Shown here one piece after another: positions 1 to 4,615 of a stretch of 7,049 nucleotides of DNA. Positions within the stretch are counted from its first letter, which is position 1; each line of letters begins with the position of its first letter. Source of the DNA: Mesorhizobium sp. (GTDB taxonomy: Bacteria > Pseudomonadota > Alphaproteobacteria > Rhizobiales > Rhizobiaceae); assembly GCA_030698645.1 (NCBI GenBank), contig JAUYMV010000371.1:1-7049 (forward strand), written 5' to 3'. The notes below the pieces were generated by a model that was given only the letters and a program-made list of their open reading frames with translations, was not told the origin of the DNA and did no database searches. Position numbers and translations under genes: made by a program.

Positions 1-678
1 GAGCAGCCATCCGCGGAACCCGCACCGGCGGAAAAGCCGGCGCTCGAAACGGCAAAGGAAGGGCTCGACAAGCTGCGCGACGCGGCGAACCAGGCTCTGA
101 AAGACGCGCAGCCGGCGATCGACAAGGCGATCGAGACAGCCGGACAGGCGCTGAAGGACGCCCAGCCGACCATCGACAAGCTCGGCGCCTCGATCAACGA
201 GATCGTCAGGAACGCACAGGACGATTTCCGGACCGCGACGGAGGCGCTGGAAAAGCGTCTCAACGAATTCAACAGCGACCGTCCGGTCGTGGCCGGCGAT
301 CCGGCGGCGACGCTGTCGGCGCCGGACGCCTTGCGCACCGACACCCGCGCGGCGGCGAAGGCGGCGGCGGCGGGCATCGGCCCGGCCTATGTCGGCGTGT
401 GGGTCGGTCAGGCGTCCGACTGCCGCAAGGTCGACCAGGAACCGCTGGAGATGATCGCCGTGATCACGCCGACGACGATCCGCCGCCATGAGAGCGTCTG
501 CAACATGGCGGAGACGCCACTGGTGGATGGCAAGGCCAGCGTCGCGGCGCAGTGCGTCGTCGAGGGCGAGGTCGAGACCCAGACGCTGACGGTGTCGCTG
601 CCCTCGCCGGACCGGCTGACCCTGGGAAGGGCCGAGGGCAATCGCGTCGACCTCGTCCGCTGCCACCTGCCGGGATGA
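1..678 (+). CDS. Hypothetical repeat-containing, probably exported protein (5' truncated)
   Basis: The reading frame is open from base 1 to the TGA at 676-678, giving 225 visible residues; the true start lies upstream of the window. A GTG at 289 is only an internal codon, because coding character continues before it. Residues 1-15 are rich in Ala, Pro, Glu and Lys. Residues 16-95 look helical and amphipathic and contain two near-identical 12-residue units, QALKDAQPxIDK, at 31-42 and 49-60 (period 18 residues). Residues 130-225 form a separate globular domain starting YVGVW, with four cysteines (141, 167, 185, 221) that could make two disulfides. This layout, a flexible or helical stalk followed by a Cys-containing domain, fits an envelope or periplasmic protein, but any signal peptide or membrane anchor would be outside the window. 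I do not recognise a named family. The stop overlaps the next start by ATGA, so it is probably co-translated with the UPF0178 gene. Confidence 0.8.
   Translation, partial: EQPSAEPAPAEKPALETAKEGLDKLRDAANQALKDAQPAIDKAIETAGQALKDAQPTIDKLGASINEIVRNAQDDFRTATEALEKRLNEFNSDRPVVAGDPAATLSAPDALRTDTRAAAKAAAAGIGPAYVGVWVGQASDCRKVDQEPLEMIAVITPTTIRRHESVCNMAETPLVDGKASVAAQCVVEGEVETQTLTVSLPSPDRLTLGRAEGNRVDLVRCHLPG
91..180 (+). repeat. Two direct coding repeats (36 bp units, 54 bp period)
   Basis: Bases 91-126 and 145-180 encode QALKDAQPAIDK and QALKDAQPTIDK. The protein copies differ at one residue, while the DNA also differs at several third positions (gct/gcg, aaa/aag, gcg/gcc). This suggests an older duplication held by selection on the peptide rather than a recent slip. 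The intervening 18 bases encode AIETAG. Confidence 0.7.
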
Positions 679-1163
679 CCGGCGCCCCCGCCCCCGTCGC
701 GATCTGGATCGACGCCGACGCCTGCCCGGTCAAGGACGAGGCGATCCGGGTCGCCGAACGGCATGGCCTCGTCATCACCTTCGTGTCGAACGGCGGCCTG
801 CGGCCGTCGCGCGATCCGATGATCCGCAACGTGGTGGTGTCGAAAGGCGCCGACGCGGCGGACGACTGGATCGTGGAGAACGCGCGCGCCAACGATGTCG
901 CGGTCACCGCGGACGTGCCGCTCGCGGCCCGCCTGGTGCCGCTTGGCGTGCATGTGCTCGGCCCGACCGGCCGCCCGTTCACGCCCGACACGATCGGCAT
1001 GGCGGTGGCCATGCGCAATCTCGGCCAGCATCTGCGCGAGACGGGCGAGAGCAAGGGCTACAACGCATCGTTCACGCCGCGCGACCGCTCGGCCTTCCTC
1101 GGCGCCCTGGACCAGGCGGTTCGCCGCGCGCTGAAGAGCGCCGCCGAGCGCCCGGTTGAATGA
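675..1163 (+). CDS. yaiI: UPF0178 family protein (YaiI/YqxD)
   Basis: This 162-residue protein matches UPF0178 in length (E. coli YaiI is about 150 residues) and along its whole sequence. The N-terminal IWIDADACPVKDE block is at residues 10-22, followed by VSNGG (37-41), GADAADDWIVENA (58-70), TADVPLAARLV (78-88), LGPTGRPFTPDTIG (95-108), MRNLGQHLRETGE (113-125) and a terminal block with FTPRDRSAFL (133-142). The family is generally placed in the PIN/NYN-like nuclease fold; Asp13, Asp15, Asp63, Asp64 and Asp80 are candidate metal ligands, but a biochemical role is not established. I chose the ATG at 675 because the family begins there and the upstream extension is shadow translation of the preceding gene. 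There is no strong Shine-Dalgarno, and the ATGA overlap with the upstream stop suggests translational coupling. The TGA at 1161-1163 lies inside the -35 region of the next operon. Confidence 0.93.
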   Translation: MTGAPAPVAIWIDADACPVKDEAIRVAERHGLVITFVSNGGLRPSRDPMIRNVVVSKGADAADDWIVENARANDVAVTADVPLAARLVPLGVHVLGPTGRPFTPDTIGMAVAMRNLGQHLRETGESKGYNASFTPRDRSAFLGALDQAVRRALKSAAERPVE

Positions 1164-1184
1164 TGTCGAAGCGGGTGATATCAT
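1156..1184 (+). promoter_or_regulatory. Sigma-70-type promoter of the vapBC operon
   Basis: A TTGAAT hexamer at 1156-1161 (4 of 6 to TTGACA) is followed after exactly 17 bp by TATCAT at 1179-1184 (5 of 6 to TATAAT). Transcription would begin near 1191, leaving a leader of about 18 nt that contains the AAAAGAGG ribosome binding site at 1194-1201, 7 nt before the vapB ATG. The -35 box overlaps the last codons of the UPF0178 gene. This is read from sequence only. Confidence 0.6.
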
Positions 1185-1194
1185 CGCGATATCA
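1176..1194. promoter_or_regulatory. Inverted-repeat operator over the vapBC -10 box
   Basis: TGATATC (1176-1182), a 5-base spacer ATCGC and GATATCA (1188-1194) form a perfect 7-5-7 inverted repeat. It covers the proposed -10 box and probable transcription start. Toxin-antitoxin operons with ribbon-helix-helix antitoxins are typically repressed by the antitoxin or the complex binding such a palindrome, so autoregulation by VapB/VapBC is the natural inference. No binding data are implied. Confidence 0.65.
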
Positions 1195-1208
1195 AAAGAG
1201 GCAAAGTC

Positions 1209-1481
1209 ATGGCCAGCATGGTCATCCGAAACATTCCCGACGACGTGCTCGAACGCTTCAAGCAGCGCGCGAAGGCTGACGGCAAATCGGCCGAACAGCT
1301 CGCGCGCGAGGTGATCGCGGAAAAGGGCATGCCGTCGCGCGAAGAGTTGATCCGGCGTATCGACGAGATCAGGCAATCGGCGAAGCCCATCGACATGGAG
1401 ACGGCGCGGCGACTTTGGGCCGAGCACATCGCCGAGCGCGACGCGCGGCCTTTTGATCCGACGTTCGATGACAATCATTGA
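1209..1481 (+). CDS. vapB: VapB/FitA-type antitoxin (ribbon-helix-helix)
   Basis: This 90-residue protein starts with a short beta strand and two helices typical of Arc/FitA-like ribbon-helix-helix antitoxins: SMVIRNIPDDVLERFKQRA (residues 3-21) and GKSAEQLAREVIAEK (25-39). The ribbon would bind DNA as a dimer. The C-terminal part (about 41-90) carries a charged helix (EELIRRIDEIRQ) and a tail with Trp70, Arg77, Arg80 and two Phe. Tails of this kind wrap the cognate PIN toxin and block its active site. The ATG at 1209 has a good AAAAGAGG ribosome binding site 7 nt upstream and fits the family N-terminus. The gene overlaps the toxin by 14 bp, the standard antitoxin-first order. Its likely role is to neutralise the toxin and repress its own operon at the palindrome upstream. 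Confidence 0.92.
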   Translation: MASMVIRNIPDDVLERFKQRAKADGKSAEQLAREVIAEKGMPSREELIRRIDEIRQSAKPIDMETARRLWAEHIAERDARPFDPTFDDNH

Positions 1482-1875
1482 CGCCAGCGTCGCAACGGCC
1501 TGGTTCGCGGATATCCAGACCAGCGTCCCGGCGAGGCTCCTTCTCAGCCGTGCGACCTTGGCCGCGCCGAACCTGCTTCGGATTGAGCTGACAAATGCGT
1601 TACTTAAATATGTGCGCGCAGGACTGCTGCCCAATACTTTGCCCACCAAGGCGGTCGGCATGCTCGAAGGCACAATTTTTCACTGGAGGGATGACCGCGA
1701 GCTTCTTGCGGTCGCGACCAAGATAGCGGTCACACAAAGGCACAAGATCTACGACTGCCTCTACCTCGCGCTCGCCCTCGAGCGACGCGAGCCTCTCGCC
1801 ACCGCTGACCGCCGCCTTGCGGCCATGGCGCGCGACCTCTCCATCGAAACCGAACTGATCGAGCCAGCACTTTGA
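1468..1875 (+). CDS. vapC: VapC/FitB-type PIN-domain ribonuclease toxin
   Basis: This 135-residue PIN-domain protein is the normal size for VapC toxins. The four acidic residues expected to bind the catalytic metal are all in place: Asp5 in MTIIDAS, Glu40 in RIELTNAL, Asp96 in KIYDCLYLALA and Asp114 in TADRRL, so the toxin looks intact. VapC proteins cut tRNA or rRNA and stop translation when the antitoxin is degraded; the target here cannot be inferred. I chose the ATG at 1468 over the in-frame TTG at 1453 because MTIIDAS is the family N-terminus. The start lies inside the end of vapB, which suggests translational coupling. The region 1561-1740 is only about 56% G+C by hand count and uses codons such as tta, aaa and ttt that are rare in neighbouring genes, consistent with acquisition as a cassette. 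The TGA overlaps the TTG start of fghA. Confidence 0.93.
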   Translation: MTIIDASVATAWFADIQTSVPARLLLSRATLAAPNLLRIELTNALLKYVRAGLLPNTLPTKAVGMLEGTIFHWRDDRELLAVATKIAVTQRHKIYDCLYLALALERREPLATADRRLAAMARDLSIETELIEPAL

Positions 1876-2708
1876 AAACACTTTCGACTTCGAAATCCCA
1901 TGGCGGCGTCCAGGGCGTCTACTCCCACGTGTCGCAAGCCTGCGCCTGCGACATGACCTTCGCGGTGTTCGTCCCGCCGCAGGCAGCGAACGGCCCCTGC
2001 CCGGTCGTCTGGTATCTGTCCGGCCTGACCTGCACGCACCAGAACGTCATGGACAAGGGCGAGTACCGCCGCATGGCCGCCGAACTCGGGCTGATCGTGG
2101 TCTGCCCCGACACCAGCCCGCGCGGCGATAGTGTGCCCGACGAAAAGGACAACTGGCAGTTCGGCTCCGGCGCCGGCTTCTATCTCGATGCGACCGAGGC
2201 GCCCTATGCGGCGAACTACCGGATGCAGTCCTATGTCACCGAGGAATTGCCGGCCCTGATCGCTGCCAATTTCCCGGCGGACATGTCGCGCCAGTCCATC
2301 TTCGGCCATTCCATGGGCGGGCATGGCGCGCTGACCATCGCATTGAAGCACCCGGATCGTTTCAAGAGCTGCTCGGCCTTCGCGCCGATCGTTCGTCCGA
2401 TGACCGCCGACTGGTCCAGGAACGCGTTCGAAAAATACCTCGGCGCGGACACCGCGCCTTGGCGCGCCTATGACGCCTGCGCGCTGATCGAGGATGGCGC
2501 GCGCTTTGCCGAATTCCTCGTCGACCAGGGCGAATCGGACGGCTTCCTGCGCGACGGACTGCGTCCCTGGCTGCTTGAAGAGGCCTGCACAGCGGCCGGC
2601 ATCCCGCTGACGCTGCGCATGCAGCCGGGCTACGACCACTCCTATTTCTTCATTTCCACCTTCATGGACGACCATCTGGCGTGGCACGCGGCGCGTCTGG
2701 CGCAATGA
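1872..2708 (+). CDS. fghA: S-formylglutathione hydrolase
   Basis: This 278-residue esterase-D-family alpha/beta hydrolase hydrolyses S-formylglutathione to formate and glutathione, the second step of glutathione-dependent formaldehyde detoxification in the cytoplasm. The family signatures are clear: GGVQGVYSH near the N-terminus (11-19), WYLSGLTCTHQN (47-58, with the conserved Cys54), PDTSPRG (79-85), the nucleophile elbow GHSMGG with Ser147, Asp223 in the DQGESDGFL segment, and His256 in YDHSYFF. These form the catalytic triad, and length is normal for the family. The start is TTG at 1872; the next in-frame ATG (codon 28) would remove the conserved GGVQGVY segment, so TTG is preferred. TTGA overlaps the vapC stop, and no clear separate promoter or strong ribosome binding site is visible. 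The usual partner, glutathione-dependent formaldehyde (class III alcohol) dehydrogenase, is not in the window. Confidence 0.96.
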   Translation: MKTLSTSKSHGGVQGVYSHVSQACACDMTFAVFVPPQAANGPCPVVWYLSGLTCTHQNVMDKGEYRRMAAELGLIVVCPDTSPRGDSVPDEKDNWQFGSGAGFYLDATEAPYAANYRMQSYVTEELPALIAANFPADMSRQSIFGHSMGGHGALTIALKHPDRFKSCSAFAPIVRPMTADWSRNAFEKYLGADTAPWRAYDACALIEDGARFAEFLVDQGESDGFLRDGLRPWLLEEACTAAGIPLTLRMQPGYDHSYFFISTFMDDHLAWHAARLAQ

Positions 2709-2727
2709 GCGTCGCTTGACGACGCTC
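2707..2727 (+). terminator. Perfect hairpin at the fghA stop codon, possible terminator
   Basis: GAGCGTCG (2707-2714), loop CTTGA, CGACGCTC (2720-2727): an uninterrupted 8-bp, mostly G+C stem beginning within the fghA stop codon. It ends the plus-strand cluster, but no run of T follows, so it is not a classical intrinsic terminator. It may instead stabilise the 3' end of the mRNA or cooperate with Rho. The stem itself is certain; the function is inferred. Confidence 0.45.
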
Positions 2728-2743
2728 CAGCCGCCGGCATAAC
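2716..2743 (+). promoter_or_regulatory. Candidate promoter for the HTH regulator gene
   Basis: TTGACG at 2716-2721 is 5 of 6 to the -35 consensus, with CATAAC at 2738-2743 after 16 bp as a weak -10. It lies 43-70 bp before the regulator start. The -35 element sits in the loop and 3' arm of the hairpin at 2707-2727. The -10 match is poor, so this is tentative. Confidence 0.3.
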
Positions 2744-2785
2744 CGGGTCTAGTGAAGCTGCAGATTCCCAGGAGCGACGCGCGCC

Positions 2786-3178
2786 ATGGCCGTCATCAGG
2801 ACTATTCACAACCAGCCGCCGGACGCCGACACGCTCGGCGGCCGACTGTCGCGAACCCGCGAGGCGATGGGGCTGAGCATCGGCCTAGTCGCTCGCCGCG
2901 TCGGTGTCGCGCCGAAGACGGTCCAGGAGTGGGAGAACGACCGCTCGGAGCCGGGCGTCGACCGCCTGTCGCTGCTTGCCGGCGTGCTCAGCGTCAATCT
3001 GGTCTGGCTGCTGCACGGCGTCGGCGACGCGCCGGTCGACGATATCGGGCCGGATCCGTTGCTGGCGATCGCCGCGCAACACGAAAAGCTGCTGCGCATG
3101 CATGCCGAAACGGGCCAGATGATCGAACGGCTGCAGCGCGAACTCGGCCGTCTGGCGGACGAACGCCTGCAGTCCTGA
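2786..3178 (+). CDS. XRE-family helix-turn-helix transcriptional regulator
   Basis: This 130-residue protein has one Cro/C1-type helix-turn-helix domain at about residues 17-79. LSRTREAMGLSIGLVARRVGV contains helices 1 and 2, and PKTVQEWENDRSEPGVDRLSLLAGVL contains the recognition helix and its conserved W-E-N-x-R-x-x-P segment. The domain ends in the usual LVWLLHGVGDAP. Residues 92-126 form a leucine- and charge-rich helix (KLLRMHAETGQMIERLQREL) that probably mediates dimerisation. The first 16 residues are a short extension. The ATG at 2786 is preceded by AGGAG at 2770-2774, 11 nt away, slightly long but usable. It is a cytoplasmic DNA-binding protein with unknown targets. There is no phage or toxin partner beside it, so a chromosomal housekeeping or stress regulator is more likely than a prophage repressor. 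Confidence 0.87.
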   Translation: MAVIRTIHNQPPDADTLGGRLSRTREAMGLSIGLVARRVGVAPKTVQEWENDRSEPGVDRLSLLAGVLSVNLVWLLHGVGDAPVDDIGPDPLLAIAAQHEKLLRMHAETGQMIERLQRELGRLADERLQS

Positions 3179-3197
3179 CCGCCCGGGACGAAAGCCG

Positions 3198-4199
3198 CTA
3201 GGCGACCTTGTCGATGAGCGGTTTCAGTTCTGGATGGACCGACGCGGCCTCGCGCCCGATGAACGCGAGCAGCACGCGCTCGTTCTCATGTATCAGCCGG
3301 TCCCTGCCGATCTTCTCTGCGAGCCATCTGGCTTCCGTTTCGTTGACATGCGCGGCCGCGGCCCACTCGCGGTCACGCGCGGCGTTGCGCTCCGCCCAGG
3401 CGTTTTCCAGGCCGTCGGTCGCGGCGATGCCTTTCAGGATGCCGCTCACGCCTCCCGACACCATCCGGCCGAAGAAGCCGCCGATATCGACGTCGGCCGT
3501 CTCGAACAGGGCCTCGTGGCGCAATGCCTCTTGGCGGCTCGCCGCCTGGTAGCCGGAGCCGGCAAGCACGTGGCTGCCGATCGCCTTGACGAACAGTTCG
3601 CTCCACGCCGGGTCGTTCATTTCCTCGACCGTGCGGTCGTTGATCGAAAACAGCACGTCCGCCTCGGCGCGGGTGATCGCGCTGTTTCCGTCGCCGCCGA
3701 AGGCGAAGAGTATGCGGCGCAGAAGCTCGACCTCGGCCCGTTCGATGAGGCCGGGCGTCAGCTTGCCGCCCTCGACGAGCGGACCGCTGCCGTCGGTCAC
3801 CGCCTGGGCGACCTGGGACAGCGCATAGGCGGACAGGTGTTCCGGCGCCGAGCGCGCCTTTTCCAGCGCATGGATCAGGAGTTCCAGTTCGGTCAGCGAA
3901 TTCACCACGCCGTCGCGCGAAATCGCCTCGATCAGCCAGTCGGCGTTGTCGGCCGAAATGTAGCCGGCGGGCGCCTCCTGGTGGACGATGAAGTCGGTGA
4001 TCGCCTCGATGAGGAAGATCGGCCACTCCGCGCATTTCTCGGAACGGCTGGCATCGAGCGCCAGGAGAGCCTCCGCCTCGCCGCGCGTCACCACGCCGTC
4101 GCGAAAGACGTCGCGCCGGAGCAGCAGCACGTCCTCGGGGTCGATGCGGTCCTTCGAGGAAAGCCCGGCCACCGGTGCCGCCGCAAACAGTTCGCCCAT
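3198..4199 (-). CDS. Hypothetical protein with internally duplicated helical modules
   Basis: Read on the minus strand from ATG at 4199-4197 to TAG at 3200-3198, this gene encodes 333 residues. I chose this start rather than one at 4334 because AAGGGGAAG lies about 8 nt upstream, and the 45-residue extension is Arg-rich, low in coding character and crosses the intergenic region. The protein has no signal peptide and no membrane segment, so it is probably cytoplasmic. Four related units are visible. Unit 1 (19-74) contains LRRDVFRDGVVTRGEAEALLALD, unit 2 (80-135) WLIEAISRDGVVNSLTELELL, unit 3 (150-213) LLRRILF then ITRAEADVLFSIND, and unit 4 (285-333) WLAEKIGRDRLIHENERVLLAF. Units 1-2 and 3-4 look like two copies of one module, with a roughly 70-residue insertion at 214-284. 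The D-G-V-V-x-x-x-E pattern recalls TerB-like or degenerate EF-hand helices, but I cannot assign it to either. It converges with the regulator gene, 19 bp apart. Confidence 0.85.
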   Translation of the reverse strand: MGELFAAAPVAGLSSKDRIDPEDVLLLRRDVFRDGVVTRGEAEALLALDASRSEKCAEWPIFLIEAITDFIVHQEAPAGYISADNADWLIEAISRDGVVNSLTELELLIHALEKARSAPEHLSAYALSQVAQAVTDGSGPLVEGGKLTPGLIERAEVELLRRILFAFGGDGNSAITRAEADVLFSINDRTVEEMNDPAWSELFVKAIGSHVLAGSGYQAASRQEALRHEALFETADVDIGGFFGRMVSGGVSGILKGIAATDGLENAWAERNAARDREWAAAAHVNETEARWLAEKIGRDRLIHENERVLLAFIGREAASVHPELKPLIDKVA

Positions 4200-4256
4200 C
4201 GCACGCTTCCCCTTCGCGGCATGCGATCGGCCGGAACGGCGCGTCGGCATCCGGGT

Positions 4257-4305
4257 GTTAACGTAGCGGAACTCCGTTGAGAAACCGCAAAACCGTATGG
4301 TTAAC
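4257..4305. promoter_or_regulatory. Paired GTTAAC sites with a CtrA-like TTAACCAT
   Basis: The divergent intergenic region contains GTTAAC at 4257-4262 and again at 4300-4305, with starts 43 bp apart. The distal copy reads TTAACCAT on the minus strand (4304-4297), which matches the short CtrA recognition motif known from alphaproteobacteria. The A+T-rich block between them is the most likely place for the promoter of the minus-strand gene, but I cannot fix convincing -35 and -10 boxes. This is a motif match only. Confidence 0.3.
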
Positions 4306-4327
4306 GAGCGCTTCATGCGTCTGCCGG

Positions 4328-4356
4328 GTGACACGGCGGGATTGATCGGCTAGCCT
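4328..4356 (+). promoter_or_regulatory. Candidate promoter for the riboswitch-gcv transcript
   Basis: GTGACA at 4328-4333 (5 of 6 to TTGACA) and TAGCCT at 4351-4356 are separated by 17 bp and would start transcription near 4362, about 23 nt before the first riboswitch helix. Position and spacing are good, while the -10 match is weak, as is common in alphaproteobacteria. TTGAGA (4277-4282) with GTTAAC (4300-4305) is an alternative. Confidence 0.35.
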
Positions 4357-4384
4357 GCGAGTCGTCGGGGGCCGCAAGGCTCCA

Positions 4385-4566
4385 CCTGTTTGCGGGAGAG
4401 AACAGCGAAAGCTGTCGCCGAAGGGGAAATCGCCCGAAATCTCTCAGGCAAAAGAACCGTGACAGGCAAGACACTCTGGAAAGTCGGGATTCTTCCCGCG
4501 CCGAAGGTGTAAGCGCAGCCGACAGGGTTCCGGTTGTGCAAGTCTCTCAGGCTTCAGACAGAGGGG
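4385..4566 (+). promoter_or_regulatory. Tandem glycine riboswitch, two aptamers
   Basis: Both aptamers of a glycine riboswitch are readable in the gcvT leader. Aptamer 1 has P1 CCTGT (4385-4389) with ACAGG (4462-4466), P2 GAGAG (4396-4400) with CTCTC (4441-4445), and a hairpin ACAGC-GAAA-GCTGT (4402-4415). It then has the conserved GCCGAAGG block (4417-4424) and CTCTCAGGCAAAAG (4441-4454). Aptamer 2 has P1 CTCTG (4474-4478) with CAGAG (4559-4563) and a hairpin CGGGA-TTCT-TCCCG (4485-4498). GCCGAAGG follows at 4500-4507, then a 9-bp variable stem 4513-4521/4531-4539 and TCTCTCAGGC (4543-4552). Its P2, 4479-4483 with 4544-4548, has one A-C mismatch. The linker between the aptamers is only about 7 nt, as in the known tandem class. 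In this class glycine binding usually switches on the glycine cleavage operon downstream. Confidence 0.95.
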
Positions 4567-4615
4567 CACGAACAGGCCGCGCGAGCGGCGGGTGACGTGC
4601 GACTCTGGAGATCCG
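4559..4615 (+). promoter_or_regulatory. Riboswitch expression platform with Shine-Dalgarno sequestration
   Basis: After aptamer 2 the leader can fold as nested helices: CAGAG (4559-4563) with CTCTG (4603-4607), GCACG (4566-4570) with CGTGC (4596-4600), and GCCGC-GCGA-GCGGC (4576-4589). The outer helix captures the first G of the gcvT Shine-Dalgarno GGAG (4607-4610), which stands 5 nt before the ATG. The same CAGAG is the 3' strand of aptamer-2 P1, so the two pairings exclude each other. There is no U-run, so control is probably translational rather than by termination. The fold is inferred from complementarity only. Confidence 0.6.

Noticed and set aside
552..674. Upstream start for the UPF0178 gene
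   Set aside because: The extra 41 residues are Arg/Pro-rich translation of the preceding gene in another frame; the family starts at ATG 675.
408..1673. 421-codon open frame on the minus strand opposite yaiI and vapBC
   Set aside because: It lies antisense to three recognisable genes; the protein is Arg/Ala/His-rich with no family features, as expected from GC-rich shadow frames.
1761..2705. 314-codon minus-strand frame opposite fghA
   Set aside because: Antisense shadow of a clear S-formylglutathione hydrolase; composition is typical of reverse-strand GC-rich translation.
3179..3197. Bidirectional terminator between the convergent genes
   Set aside because: I could find no convincing inverted repeat or T-run in this 19-bp gap.
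3234..4280. 348-codon plus-strand frame opposite the duplicated hypothetical protein
   Set aside because: The minus-strand frame has a good ribosome binding site and internal homologous repeats; the plus frame is low-complexity and unstructured.
4200..4334. N-terminal 45-residue extension of the minus-strand gene
   Set aside because: It is Arg-rich, crosses the intergenic GTTAAC sites and lacks a ribosome binding site, while ATG 4199 has AAGGGGAAG upstream.
4350..4541. 63-codon minus-strand frame across the riboswitch
   Set aside because: The sequence is fully explained by the structured glycine riboswitch on the plus strand.
4592..4615. Upstream GTG start for gcvT
   Set aside because: It would sit inside the expression-platform stem and add residues with no family match; ATG 4616 has GGAG at proper spacing.
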